From Anaerosomatales bacterium (GTDB lineage: Bacteria > Actinomycetota > Coriobacteriia > Anaerosomatales > SLCP01): a stretch of DNA of 64,000 nucleotides. Below the pieces are notes generated by a model. That model was not told where the DNA came from, searched no databases, and saw nothing but the letters and a program-made list of their open reading frames with translations. Every line of letters begins with the position of its first letter. The stretch's first letter is position 1. The stretch spans positions 1 to 64,000 of the forward strand of contig JARGFT010000005.1 in assembly GCA_029210645.1 (NCBI GenBank). The letters are read 5' to 3'. This document shows, in pieces, positions 7,925-17,225 of the stretch. The position numbers were made by a program, and so were the translations under genes.

Positions 7925-8497
7925 TCACGCCCGGGTTGTGCCCGGACGCAGGAAGCCGCGGAAAACGCGCGTCACGACGGGCATCACCGCCCAGGTCATC
8001 AGCAGAACCGACAGCGCCGTCGTCACGACCGAGCGCGCCGGCAGCGGCCACCCGGCGACGAGGGCTCCCACCGTGTAGCCGACCGCCAGCACCGTCGGGT
8101 ACAGCCCGAGCCAGGTGAGCAGGGCTTGCTTCCATACCTTGGGAGGCGGCTCCCCCGCGCACGACGGGTCCGTGAACCAGTACTCGAGACCCGTGGCCAT
8201 CTGGACGCGCGGCTCGCCGACGATCAGATCGCGCGAAGCCTCCATCCAGCGATGTCGCTCCTCGGAGTTCTGCCACGCGTCGAAGTGCTCGCGCGTGTCG
8301 AATCGGTAGACGATCGTGTGCTCGTCGTCCGCTCGCGCCGGGCGTATGTGCCCCGCCCCCAGGTGACCGGGGAAGCGTGCCGCGTCGGCGCTGATGCCCT
8401 GCGCCCACTCGGCGAACGCCGCTTCACGGCCCGGGATGACGTGTCTGGACACCGCGACCGTGACCGGAGCGTCCCCTTCGTCGCTCACGTGCGCCAT
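7925..8497 (-). CDS. Antibiotic-biosynthesis-monooxygenase (ABM) domain membrane protein
   Basis: The 190-residue product begins with an ABM/dimeric alpha-beta barrel domain (PVTVAVSRHVIPGREAAFAEW, VYRFDTREHFDAWQNSEER) and ends with two membrane spans (residues about 130-180). This fusion is a recognised family of ABM proteins with a C-terminal membrane tail; function is unknown. It starts one base after the stop of rpiA and closes the pgi-nnrE-rpiA operon. Confidence 0.75.
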   Translation of the reverse strand: MAHVSDEGDAPVTVAVSRHVIPGREAAFAEWAQGISADAARFPGHLGAGHIRPARADDEHTIVYRFDTREHFDAWQNSEERHRWMEASRDLIVGEPRVQMATGLEYWFTDPSCAGEPPPKVWKQALLTWLGLYPTVLAVGYTVGALVAGWPLPARSVVTTALSVLLMTWAVMPVVTRVFRGFLRPGTTRA

Positions 8498-8498
8498 C

Positions 8499-9191
8499 TC
8501 ACTCCGCCCCTTTCTCGCGGCCGGGATCGACCTCCGTGACGGTTCCGTCCGGGTGGCCTACCAGGACCAGGTCGGCGCGCCGGTGTGCGAAGATGCCGCA
8601 CGCGACCACTCCGTCTATCGACTCCAGCCGGCGCTCTGCCTCCAGCGGGTGCTGCAGATCGAGCCCGTGCACGTCGGCGATGAGCGTGCTCCCGCGCTGA
8701 CGTGTGTGTTCCCGCACGGTCAGATGCGCGCCCATCCCCTCGATTGCTTGCTGCGCGGCGTGAAGCTGGTTCGTCTCGATCTCGAGCGGTACCGGCGAGT
8801 GCGATCCCAGCTCCGAGACCACCTTGCTCGCGTCCACGATGCATACCCAGACCCGAGAGGCGCGTGCCACCGCTTTCTCCCGGGTGTGCGCGCCTCCTCC
8901 GCCCTTGATCGCCCGGCCCTGTGGGTCGATCTCGTCAGCGCCATCGACGTACACGCCGAGTGGAAGCGGCGCAGCTTCGAGTCGCACCACCTCGATGCCG
9001 AGCCGCCGCAGCCGTGCGTCGGTGTCGTCAGATGTCGAGACCGCGCGGGCTGGCCGAGCGGCAGCCGACGCCAGTGCGTCGACGAAGTGCGCGACCGTGC
9101 TGCCGGTCCCGACCCCGATGATGCTCTCCGACTCGACGAACCGGATCGCCGCCTCGGCGGCGGCGCGCTTCGCGACGTCCTGCGCGCTCAT
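8499..9191 (-). CDS. rpiA: Ribose-5-phosphate isomerase A
   Basis: This 230-residue enzyme interconverts ribose-5-phosphate and ribulose-5-phosphate in the non-oxidative pentose phosphate pathway. The signatures are GVGTGSTVAHFVDAL (phosphate loop), VYVDGADEIDPQG with the catalytic Asp pair, and IKGGGGAHTREKAVA. Its start overlaps the nnrE stop by one base, so translation is coupled. The oxidative branch is encoded divergently only 2.7 kb away, so this locus covers glucose-6-phosphate to ribose-5-phosphate apart from the lactonase step. Confidence 0.92.
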   Translation of the reverse strand: MSAQDVAKRAAAEAAIRFVESESIIGVGTGSTVAHFVDALASAAARPARAVSTSDDTDARLRRLGIEVVRLEAAPLPLGVYVDGADEIDPQGRAIKGGGGAHTREKAVARASRVWVCIVDASKVVSELGSHSPVPLEIETNQLHAAQQAIEGMGAHLTVREHTRQRGSTLIADVHGLDLQHPLEAERRLESIDGVVACGIFAHRRADLVLVGHPDGTVTEVDPGREKGAE

Positions 9192-9988
9192 CAGACGACC
9201 TCTACGATGCGGCCGGGCCGGAACGGATCGCCGCTTTCGACCCCCATCGTCCGCCAGAGCGTCTCGGGCAAGCCTATGTCGGCGAGGTAGAGAGGTCTGA
9301 CGTCTGCGAGCGCTTTCTTAGGCAGAGCGAGTGTCAGCGTCGCCATCGGCTCTACCGCTCCTTCGAACCCGTGTCCCGAGGGGAAGTCCAGTGAGATGGC
9401 GCGGTGTGCCGATGCCCAGGCGGCGAGCTCGGCGGACCTCCCTCGAAGCCGCCCGCTCAGCCCGTAGCCGACGAGCGCATCGACGGCGACATCGCCGCCG
9501 GGACGGTCCGCGGGCGCGATGCCCATCCGGCCGAGGGTGATGAGGTGGTGGCGGGCAGCGTCACCCGGGCGCTCGGTGGCGAGCACTACCTCGACCTCGC
9601 GGCCGCGATTGACGAGGTGACGCGCGGCGGCCAACCCGCCGCCCCCGTTGTTGCCGCCGCCAGCGAGAACGGTGATACGTCCCTCCGGAGCCAGGCGCAT
9701 GACGAGGTCGGCAAGGGCGGCTCCGGCATGCTCCATCATCTGCAGCAGCCCGATCCCGAACTCCTCGATCGCGAGCCGGTCTGCCTCGGCCATCTGGTCA
9801 ACGGAGAGCCAGGGGAGCGTGTCGGCGCGCAGGCGCGGGAGCAGGTCGGTGCCGTCAAGTGAGGGAAGAAGCTGCCGCGCGTACCACCGGGGCCACCCGG
9901 GGTCCTCCCCGTCGGTGGCCGCGTACGCGGCGTGGTGCGCGTCGGCGATATCGCTCAGGCGTGCGGCGAGGCGGTCCATCACGCTCAC
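9191..9988 (-). CDS. nnrE: NAD(P)H-hydrate epimerase (YjeF N-terminal domain) with N-terminal extension
   Basis: This 265-residue protein has a YjeF_N domain (about residues 60-265): LSVDQMAEADRLAIEEFGI, then VLAGGGNNGGGGLAAARHL and VAVDALVGYGLSG, the motifs of the epimerase that repairs damaged NAD(P)HX. The ADP-dependent dehydratase domain (NnrD) is absent, so that step must be encoded elsewhere. The first 50-60 residues (DIADAHHAAYAATDGEDPGWPRWYA) match a short conserved module seen beside YjeF domains rather than the domain itself. It overlaps pgi by 4 bases. Its place in an NADPH-producing sugar operon makes sense as damage control. Confidence 0.8.
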   Translation of the reverse strand: MSVMDRLAARLSDIADAHHAAYAATDGEDPGWPRWYARQLLPSLDGTDLLPRLRADTLPWLSVDQMAEADRLAIEEFGIGLLQMMEHAGAALADLVMRLAPEGRITVLAGGGNNGGGGLAAARHLVNRGREVEVVLATERPGDAARHHLITLGRMGIAPADRPGGDVAVDALVGYGLSGRLRGRSAELAAWASAHRAISLDFPSGHGFEGAVEPMATLTLALPKKALADVRPLYLADIGLPETLWRTMGVESGDPFRPGRIVEVV

Positions 9989-11664
9989 GGTGTGAGCCTT
10001 CCGATCGTCGAGGCCACATCCCCTCTGATCCGGAGGCCGAGCACACGCCTTCCGCGATCGAGCAGCACGCGTCTATCGGCACTCGCCTCGGCGGAGGTCA
10101 GCACGCCGAACGTGAGCGATGAGGTGGGCGAGCCCGCATCATCGGGGACAGCGAGGTCCCCGGCACTATCCGAGATCATCTGAATGAACAACCCACGGCC
10201 GGAATCGCCCTTGTGCAGCTGCCCCGTCGAGTGTAGGAAGCGCGGGCCGTACCCGACCGTTGTCGCCATGCGGGTCGCGCCCCGGATCGCGACGCGCACC
10301 GCCGCGAGCGCCGCATCGGTCCGCTCGTCCGGTGGCACGAAGGCCTGGATGCTCACGTAGTCGCCGGGTTGCCCTGCCGACAGGAGGTCTGCCACGGCTG
10401 CGGCCGGGGATACCTCGTCGATGCCGAGGATGTCGACATCGCCAGCTACCGCGGTCGGCTCTTCGGCCGGCAGGCTGCCATGCTCCCTGTAGGCAGCGAT
10501 CGCCTCGCGTGCGAGTACCTTCGCGGCTTCGACATCGGGTTGATCGAACGGGTGGATGCCGGTCACGTGTCCGGCAAGCGCTACGGCCATCTCCCAGAGG
10601 AACATCTGCGCACCGAGCCCGTAGACGTCCGCAAGCTCGAAGCGGACCACCGGGTGACCGGCCTCGGCGAGCGCATCGAGCGCGGCATCTTCGCGGTCCT
10701 CGCCGGCGAGTGAGAGCCCGACGAACACGCGGTCGTCGCCGTAGAGGTCCGGGGTGCCCACCGGCTCGCCAACGACCGGCAGGATGCCCCGACCGTCCTT
10801 ACCTGTGCTCTCGGCGATCAGCTGCTCGACCCAGTCTCCGAAGCTTGCGAGCCCGGGAGAGGTTACGAACGTCGCCTTGTCCCTGCCCGCGTTCGCGCAC
10901 GCGCCGAGCACGGCGCCGAGCGTCGCTGCGGCGTTGGCTCCTGTCGCCGACGGCTCCGCGGACGCGCGGGCCGCCTCTGTTGCGCTGGCGAGAAGCCGGT
11001 CGAGATCGACTCCGATGAGTGAGGCAGGCACGAGTCCGAAGTGCGAGAGCGCAGAGTAGCGGCCTCCGAGGTTCGGATTCGCCTGGAAGACCTCGCGAAA
11101 GCCGAGCGAGCGCCCGAGCGTTTCAAGCGAAGTCCCCGGGTCGGTGACCGCGACGAAGTGTCGGCCCGCGCCGTCGTCTCCGACGGTCTGTGCGACACGG
11201 TTCCAGAAGTACTTGAACATGGAGAGGGTCTCGGCTGTCCCGCCCGACTTGCTCGAGACGATAAACAGCGTGTGCGCCAGATCGAGCCGGCGCTCCAGCG
11301 CGGCGACGGCGTCGGGGTGCGTGCTGTCCAGGACGCTCAGGTTCATGAAGCCCTCGGCCGCACCGAACGTCTTGCTGAAGACCTCGGGTGCCAGCGAGGA
11401 GCCCCCCATGCCGAGAAGTACGGCGGCGGACAGCCCGTCACCACGCACACCTGCGACAAACTCCGTCAGCCGCACTACCTCGGACTTCATGGTGTCAGGT
11501 AGATCGAGCCAGCCGAGCCGGTTCTCGATCTCTTGCGGCGAGTCGCTCCAGACCGTGTGGTCTCGCTGCCAGATGCGCTCGATGACAGACTCTGCGCCGA
11601 TGCGGGCGAGTGTGTCGGTGACCAGGGGTTCTAGGGTGCCAAGCTGAGTGGTGATCATGTGCAT
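9985..11664 (-). CDS. pgi: Glucose-6-phosphate isomerase of the transaldolase-PGI type, here not fused
   Basis: The 559-residue protein resembles the PGI half of bifunctional transaldolase/glucose-6-phosphate isomerases: VIERIWQRDHTVWSDSP near the start, LLGMGGSSLAPEVF, IVSSKSGGTAET (sugar-phosphate SIS motif), and VTDPGTSLETL. No transaldolase domain precedes it, because the upstream DNA is the divergent promoter region. The frame is open to 12045, but ATG 11664 has a ribosome site (GAGG) at the right distance and matches the start of the PGI homology; ATG 11658 is also possible. It heads the pgi-nnrE-rpiA-ABM operon. Confidence 0.85.
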   Translation of the reverse strand: MHMITTQLGTLEPLVTDTLARIGAESVIERIWQRDHTVWSDSPQEIENRLGWLDLPDTMKSEVVRLTEFVAGVRGDGLSAAVLLGMGGSSLAPEVFSKTFGAAEGFMNLSVLDSTHPDAVAALERRLDLAHTLFIVSSKSGGTAETLSMFKYFWNRVAQTVGDDGAGRHFVAVTDPGTSLETLGRSLGFREVFQANPNLGGRYSALSHFGLVPASLIGVDLDRLLASATEAARASAEPSATGANAAATLGAVLGACANAGRDKATFVTSPGLASFGDWVEQLIAESTGKDGRGILPVVGEPVGTPDLYGDDRVFVGLSLAGEDREDAALDALAEAGHPVVRFELADVYGLGAQMFLWEMAVALAGHVTGIHPFDQPDVEAAKVLAREAIAAYREHGSLPAEEPTAVAGDVDILGIDEVSPAAAVADLLSAGQPGDYVSIQAFVPPDERTDAALAAVRVAIRGATRMATTVGYGPRFLHSTGQLHKGDSGRGLFIQMISDSAGDLAVPDDAGSPTSSLTFGVLTSAEASADRRVLLDRGRRVLGLRIRGDVASTIGRLTP

Positions 11665-11800
11665 GCCTACCTCTTCGGGTCGCGGTCTACTCGGTGAGTT
11701 CGTACCCAGGCTGAGCGTCGAGCAGCGCGCGCCGGTCGATGCGAGGTGTGAGCTACCCGAGTGTCGGGCACAAACGGTGAGAGAGCGAGTACGCCACCGC

Positions 11801-11821
11801 CACGATCGAGGACCGATCGTG
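11801..11821. promoter_or_regulatory. Inverted repeat between divergent pgi and zwf-gnd
   Basis: CACGATCG and CGATCGTG form a perfect 8+8 inverted repeat with a five-base spacer, 33 bases before the zwf-gnd start and within the 190-base divergent promoter region. It could be an operator controlling both sugar operons, but no regulator is encoded adjacent to it. Confidence 0.4.
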
Positions 11822-11854
11822 TTCGCGGACGGCACTGACCCGGGGAGAGCAAAG

Positions 11855-14230
11855 ATGAGTGAGAGAAACGATGCACCGACCATTCTCGTCGTGTTCGGGG
11901 CGACGGGTGACCTGATGGCCCGAAAGATCGTGCCGTCGATCTTCCACTTGTACCGCAACGACCTGTTGCCCGACCGCTTCCGGGTGGTGGGCTTCTCCCG
12001 TCGCGACTGGTCAGACGAGGACCTGCGTGACCACGTGAGTGGCATCCTTGCCGAGCGCTATCCGGATGCAGGCTCGCTCGACTCCTTCCTCGCGCTGTTC
12101 ACGTATCACAGGGGAACCTTCGAAGACCGCGGGGCGTACGAATCGCTTGCGCGGGCCTCTGCAGACGTGGCCGAGGAGTGGGGCACGTGCGCCAATCAGC
12201 TCTTCTACCTTGCGGTGCCCCCCGAGAACTACGAGACCATCCTGCGCAACCTTGCTGACGGAGGCCTCACCGCGATGTGCAGCGACGAGGAGGGGTACAC
12301 ACGCGTGCTCGTCGAGAAGCCGTTCGGGCACGACATCGAGAGCTCGAACGCCCTCGACGAGCTACTCGGCTCGCTCTTCCGGGAAGAGCAGATCTACCGG
12401 ATCGACCACTACCTCGCCAAAGAGATGCTGCAGGGCATCCTCGCCTTCCGCTTCCACAACGACTTACTCGAGTCCGAGTGGGACCGCAGCGCCATCGAGC
12501 GCATCGACATCTCGCTGCTCGAGACACTCGGCGTCGAGAAGCGCGGTGCGTTCTACGACGGCGTTGGCGCGTTGCGCGACGTCGGGCAGAACCATCTTCT
12601 GCAGATGCTCGCGCTCGTGACGATGGAGCAGCCGGAGAGCCTTCAAGCCGACGACATCCGGGCTGCCCGCGCCGCACTGCTCGAGCAGCTCCGACCGCTC
12701 GACGCCGATCAGGTCGCGCGTCAGACCTACCGGGCACAGTACGAGGGTTTCAGGGAGATACCCGGAGTGACCGGAGACTCCCAGACGGAGACCTACTTCA
12801 AGCTCGAGACGGTGCTGACCGGATCGCGTTGGGCGGGCGTGCCAGTGACGTTTGAGAGCGGCAAGCGCATCGGCGGCGACCCGCTCAAGCGCATCGTGGT
12901 GACGTTCCGCCACCGCCAACCATGCCTGTGCGGCAAGGCCAAGACGCACCTGCGTAACAAGGTCGTTTTCACCCTCGAGCCCAACGACACGATCACGATG
13001 ACGTTCTGGGCCAAGCGGCCAGGCTTCGAGTACGAGGTCGAGGAGCGCCGGTTCGAGTTCTCCCTCTACGAGAAGACCGAGAAGCTCCAGTATGTCGAGG
13101 AGTACGCCAAGCTGCTCTACGACGCTGTCCGCGGCGATCAGACCGCGTTCGTCTCCACCGACGAGGTGCGTGCGATGTGGCGATTCATCGACCCGGTCGT
13201 CGCGGCATGGCGGGAGGGCGCCACGCCGCTCGAGACCTACGCGCCGGACACCGACGAGCCGGTCAAGCGAGCCGTCGCGGTCCTGCGTTCCGGCGGGCCG
13301 AAGCGGCAGGCTGCTGTGGTCGGTCTGGGCAAGATGGGCGCAGGCATCGCACTCAACCTGGTAGACCACGGCTGGGAGGTCGTGGGCTGGAACCGGACCA
13401 CGAGCGTCGCACACGAGATGGCCTCCGACGGGCTCGTTCCTGCCGACACGCTTCCGGAGCTCGTGGCCGCTCTCGAGCCCCCGCGCATCGTCTGGCTGAT
13501 GGTGCCGGCTGGCAAGCCGGTGGACGCCGTGCTCTTCGGCGGCGGTGAGTCGAAGGGGCTCGCGGACCTGCTCGAGCCCGGCGACATCGTGATCGACGGC
13601 GGCAACTCGTTCCACGCCGATGACCTACCGCGGGCCGAGCGGCTTGCCGAGCGGGGCATCGGCTTCCTCGACTGCGGAACTTCGGGTGGTCCCGTCGGCG
13701 CGCGCACCGGCGCCTGCCTGATGATAGGAGGCGCTCGCGAGACGTATCAGCGCGTCGAGCCGCTCTTCGCCGACATCGCCGTGCCTGACGGCTACCGGTT
13801 CTTCGACGGCGTCGGGTCGGGGCACTACGTGAAGATGGTGCACAACGGCATCGAGTACGGCATGATGCAGGCCATCGCCGAGGGCTTCGGGCTGATGCGC
13901 GACTCATCGCGCGACCTTGATCTTCAGGCGGTGGCCGATGTCTACCAGCGCTCGAGCGTGATCGAATCGCGTCTCGTCGGCTGGCTCGGTGACGCGTACC
14001 GCCGCTTCGGCGGGGACCTCGAGCCGGTCTCGGGCACCGTTGGCCATACCGGTGAAGGCGAGTGGACGATCGCGGCGGCCAAGGACGCCGGCATCCCCAC
14101 GCCCGTGATCGAGGCGGCCTTCCAGTTCAGGGTCGACTCGGAGAACGCACCGAGCTACACCGGTCAGGTCGTACAGGCGTTGCGCAACGAGTTCGGGGGG
14201 CATGGGCTCGCACCGAAGAAGGCGAAGTAA
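11855..14230 (+). CDS. Glucose-6-phosphate dehydrogenase / 6-phosphogluconate dehydrogenase fusion
   Basis: One 791-residue frame encodes both dehydrogenases of the oxidative pentose phosphate pathway. Residues 1-480 are G6PDH: VVFGATGDLMARKI (dinucleotide fold), VEKPFGHD and the active-site RIDHYLAKE. After a short linker, residues 483-791 are 6PGDH of the short GntZ/YqeC-like type: AVVGLGKMGAGI, DGGNSFHADD, CGTSGGPVGARTGACLM and VKMVHNGIEYGMMQ. ATG 11855 follows GGGGAGA; upstream open frame from 11648 lacks homology. No 6-phosphogluconolactonase domain is present. Linking the two NADPH-forming steps on one chain is unusual. Confidence 0.92.
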   Translation: MSERNDAPTILVVFGATGDLMARKIVPSIFHLYRNDLLPDRFRVVGFSRRDWSDEDLRDHVSGILAERYPDAGSLDSFLALFTYHRGTFEDRGAYESLARASADVAEEWGTCANQLFYLAVPPENYETILRNLADGGLTAMCSDEEGYTRVLVEKPFGHDIESSNALDELLGSLFREEQIYRIDHYLAKEMLQGILAFRFHNDLLESEWDRSAIERIDISLLETLGVEKRGAFYDGVGALRDVGQNHLLQMLALVTMEQPESLQADDIRAARAALLEQLRPLDADQVARQTYRAQYEGFREIPGVTGDSQTETYFKLETVLTGSRWAGVPVTFESGKRIGGDPLKRIVVTFRHRQPCLCGKAKTHLRNKVVFTLEPNDTITMTFWAKRPGFEYEVEERRFEFSLYEKTEKLQYVEEYAKLLYDAVRGDQTAFVSTDEVRAMWRFIDPVVAAWREGATPLETYAPDTDEPVKRAVAVLRSGGPKRQAAVVGLGKMGAGIALNLVDHGWEVVGWNRTTSVAHEMASDGLVPADTLPELVAALEPPRIVWLMVPAGKPVDAVLFGGGESKGLADLLEPGDIVIDGGNSFHADDLPRAERLAERGIGFLDCGTSGGPVGARTGACLMIGGARETYQRVEPLFADIAVPDGYRFFDGVGSGHYVKMVHNGIEYGMMQAIAEGFGLMRDSSRDLDLQAVADVYQRSSVIESRLVGWLGDAYRRFGGDLEPVSGTVGHTGEGEWTIAAAKDAGIPTPVIEAAFQFRVDSENAPSYTGQVVQALRNEFGGHGLAPKKAK

Positions 14231-14269
14231 CGGAGCGTGCGCTGGCGGACCTGACCGGGAGTGCACCGA

Positions 14270-15319
14270 TCAGCTGCGCGCCGCCAGCCACACGCCGCCC
14301 TCGAGATTCACCTCGCCACCGACCGCGTACAGGGGGAGCGAGCCGAGCAGATCGGCGAATCGCTCGTGCTCCGCGAATGTCACGGTAAGCCCGCTCTCGC
14401 GTACGAGTGGCAGGTTGCGCTCGGTCGACGCACCACCGAATACGACCGCTGCGCACGGTAGATATGAGAGCGCGAGAGTCTGGGCAAACCTCGCGAGCGT
14501 GCGGTAGAAGATGCCGACGGCTGTAGCCGCCCGGTCGTCCTCGCTCGCGAGCGCCTTCGCTGCGATCGCTCCGGCCCGCTTGGCGTCGTCACCGCCGATG
14601 ACGAGCGGCTCGGCCGAGGCCAGCGCGCACGAAGCCTCGTAGATGTGGACGAGCCCGCGGCCCGACACAAGGTCCTCCCAGCTCGGAGGGCGTCCGAGAG
14701 CACGCTCGATCACCTCGACGGTTCGCGCGGTCTCCTCGTCGAAGCGCGGCATCCGCGTGTGCTGTGACTCGCAGCCCACTGCCGTCGCGCCGAGAGGCCC
14801 CTCGCCATGCCGTATGAGCGCCGCGGCGCCCAGCCCCGTTCCCGGTGCCAGGTAGACGAGACTGCCGTCCGCAAGACCCGGCTCGCCAGCGGTCTTGCCG
14901 GCTCCGGAGAGCGTCCGGATACCTTGGGCGTGCGCCGGAGAGTCGAGTCGTGCGAGTGCTCCCCAGGCACCGGCAACCACGTCGTTCACGAGATGCGTGC
15001 GACCGGCGGGCAGCCCTGCGCTCTCCAGTGCGCCGAGTTCGACCAGCGCGTCGTCGGAGTGCCAGTTCGTCAGGCGGCTGCGGGACCGGACAACAGGGCC
15101 TGCGACCGCCACAGCCGCAGCCGTGACCTGGCCGTACGTACGTGTCTCCCGAACGGTGTCCTCGACGTGGGCGTAGAGATCCGAGGCCGACGTGCTCTGG
15201 ATCACGATGTCGTCTCGCACGGTGGCGGTGGCCCCGCGCTCGCCTCCGCGTGTGAGGGCAGCGATGCGCGTGCGCGTGTTGGTGCCACCCACATCGAGGG
15301 CTAGCACGAGATCGGTCAT
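14270..15319 (-). CDS. glk: Glucokinase
   Basis: The 349-residue kinase begins LVLALDVGGTNTRTRIAAL (phosphate-1 motif of the ROK/Glk ASKHA fold), has HLVNDVVAGAWGA with the catalytic Asp, APGTGLGAAAL (phosphate-2) and VVFGGASTERNL (adenosine motif). It lacks the zinc motif of ROK repressors and matches the Glk family. It would phosphorylate glucose to glucose-6-phosphate, the substrate of both the PGI and the Zwf-Gnd fusion encoded next door. It is convergent with zwf-gnd and divergent from the GH15 hydrolase, which may supply glucose. Confidence 0.88.
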   Translation of the reverse strand: MTDLVLALDVGGTNTRTRIAALTRGGERGATATVRDDIVIQSTSASDLYAHVEDTVRETRTYGQVTAAAVAVAGPVVRSRSRLTNWHSDDALVELGALESAGLPAGRTHLVNDVVAGAWGALARLDSPAHAQGIRTLSGAGKTAGEPGLADGSLVYLAPGTGLGAAALIRHGEGPLGATAVGCESQHTRMPRFDEETARTVEVIERALGRPPSWEDLVSGRGLVHIYEASCALASAEPLVIGGDDAKRAGAIAAKALASEDDRAATAVGIFYRTLARFAQTLALSYLPCAAVVFGGASTERNLPLVRESGLTVTFAEHERFADLLGSLPLYAVGGEVNLEGGVWLAARS

Positions 15320-15410
15320 CGGATCACCTTCCAGAAGTGTGTGTCGCTTCGTCGCTTTGCGTAGATGAGGCGTGCGTGCCCCAGTGTGCGGTATTGGGTA
15401 CCTTCCACAC

Positions 15411-17225
15411 GTGACGAGAATCGAGGACTACGCCTTCCTGTCGGACTGTCAGTCCGCCGCACTCGTGAGCATCCACGGGTCGGTGGACTGGTTGTGCTTC
15501 CCTCGTTTCGACTCGCCTTCGGTGTTCGGCCGACTGCTGGACCCGGATGCCGGGACCTGGACGCTTGCGCCCACCGGAGAACACCGCACTGTCAGGGACT
15601 ACCTACCCGATTCGCTTGTTCTGCGCACCGAGCACGTTACACCCACGGGCACGGTCGAGGTCCTCGATGCGTTGCTCTTCGAGCCGGGTGCCCGGGAACA
15701 CGACATCGGTATGAGGGTGCCGCACGAGCTCGTTCGTGTGGTGCGAGGCGTCGTCGGCTCGGTCGAGATTGAAACGCAGGTGGAGCCGTGCCTTGAGTAC
15801 GGGCTCACCAGACCACGGATCGAACCGACCGGCTCGGGGTTCCGCGCCAGGGGAGGACCGGTGGAGCTTGTCCTCAGCGCCGACGTCGCGCTCGAGTGCA
15901 CCGAGCACGGCGCACACGTGCGGTTCGCTGTGGGGGCAGGGGAGGAGATCGGGTTCAGGCTCGCGTTCGCACGCATGTACGGACCGGGCAACGACTCGCA
16001 CTCCGGCAGCGGATCCGGGTCCGCGACAACCGGGCCGACCGGGGCTGCGGCCGCTATCGCGGACACCGAAGCGGCGTGGCGCTCCTGGGTCGACATGCAC
16101 TCGGCGTACGAAGGCCCCTACGCGGATAGCGTCCGCCGCAGCGCACTCATCCTGCAGGGCCTCACCTACCAACCGTCGGGCGCGCTCGTGGCTGCAGCGA
16201 CTACCTCGCTTCCGGAACGCGTTGGGGGCGAGTGGAACTGGGACTACCGCTACACCTGGCTCCGGGACGCCAGCCTCACCCTCAACGCGCGGTGGGTCTC
16301 CTCCTGTCCGCACGAACCGTGGCGGTTCTTCCGCTGGATCGAGAACGCGGGATCGCGAACGGGTGAGAGCCCGCTGCAGATCATGTACGACGTCGAAGGG
16401 GGAGCCGATCTCACCGAGCATACCCTCGACCATCTCCGCGGGTTCGCCGACAGCCGTCCGGTGCGCGTCGGCAACGACGCATGGACGCAGACGCAGCTCG
16501 ATGTTGCCGGAGAGATACTGGATGCCGCCTTTCTCATGCGGCACCAGATGGGCAAGCTCTCCGCTCCGACCCGGGCGATGTTGGTCCGGCTCGCGGACGA
16601 TGCCGCCGCGCGGTGGCGCGAGCCCGATGCGGGCATGTGGGAGTCGCGTGACATTCCCCGCCACTACGTCTCCTCGAAGGTGATGAGCTGGGTCGCGCTC
16701 GACCGCGCCGTACTCATGGCGGACTTGCTGGATGCTGAGTCCGGCCTGGTCGAAGCGTGGGTCGCGGAGCGCGATGCGGTTCGTGAGGCAGTGCTGCGGG
16801 ACGGCTGGAGCGAGGAGGCCGGAGCGTACGGCGGCGCGTTCGGCTCGAGCCACCTCGACGCATCGGTACTGCTCATGCCGATCGTCGGATTCCTGCCGGC
16901 CGACGACGAACGTATGCTCGCGACCATCCACGCGATCGACGAGCGACTCGGCAGGGGCGGGCTCGTGCGTCGCTGGGCCGAGGAGCCCAATGCGTTTCTC
17001 ATCTGCAGCTACTGGCTCATCCAGTGTCTCGCGCTTGCGGGTGAACGCGAGCGTGCCGAGGAGTACTTCGAAGCCGTCACCGCTCACGCCAACGACGTGG
17101 GGCTGCTCGCGGAGATGGTCGACATGGGCACAGGCGATCTGCTCGGCAACACGCCGCAGGCGTTCTCGCACATCGGGCTCATCAACTCGGCATGGACACT
17201 GTCCGGCAACGGGCTGCCGGAGTGA
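15411..17225 (+). CDS. Glycoside hydrolase family 15 protein (glucoamylase or trehalase-like)
   Basis: This 604-residue cytoplasmic protein starts TRIEDYAFLSDCQSAALV and GSVDWLCFPRFDSPS, the N-terminal beta-sandwich signature of bacterial GH15 proteins. The (alpha/alpha)6 barrel includes GGEWNWDYRYTWLRDAS and EGAYGGAFGSS. I chose GTG 15411 because the family begins at this TRIEDY motif; an upstream GTG at 15372 adds 13 unrelated residues. There is no signal peptide. It would release glucose from alpha-glucans or trehalose, and glucokinase is encoded divergently beside it. Its stop codon abuts the stop of the next, convergent gene. Confidence 0.88.
   Translation: MTRIEDYAFLSDCQSAALVSIHGSVDWLCFPRFDSPSVFGRLLDPDAGTWTLAPTGEHRTVRDYLPDSLVLRTEHVTPTGTVEVLDALLFEPGAREHDIGMRVPHELVRVVRGVVGSVEIETQVEPCLEYGLTRPRIEPTGSGFRARGGPVELVLSADVALECTEHGAHVRFAVGAGEEIGFRLAFARMYGPGNDSHSGSGSGSATTGPTGAAAAIADTEAAWRSWVDMHSAYEGPYADSVRRSALILQGLTYQPSGALVAAATTSLPERVGGEWNWDYRYTWLRDASLTLNARWVSSCPHEPWRFFRWIENAGSRTGESPLQIMYDVEGGADLTEHTLDHLRGFADSRPVRVGNDAWTQTQLDVAGEILDAAFLMRHQMGKLSAPTRAMLVRLADDAAARWREPDAGMWESRDIPRHYVSSKVMSWVALDRAVLMADLLDAESGLVEAWVAERDAVREAVLRDGWSEEAGAYGGAFGSSHLDASVLLMPIVGFLPADDERMLATIHAIDERLGRGGLVRRWAEEPNAFLICSYWLIQCLALAGERERAEEYFEAVTAHANDVGLLAEMVDMGTGDLLGNTPQAFSHIGLINSAWTLSGNGLPE

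Noticed and set aside
12464-13615. Long minus-strand open frame opposite zwf-gnd
   Set aside because: Shadow of the highly conserved sense gene, with His/Arg-rich low-complexity composition typical of antisense reading.
15603-17171. 522-codon minus-strand open frame opposite the GH15 gene
   Set aside because: Same reason: sense strand has full GH15 homology, antisense translation is compositionally biased without motifs.
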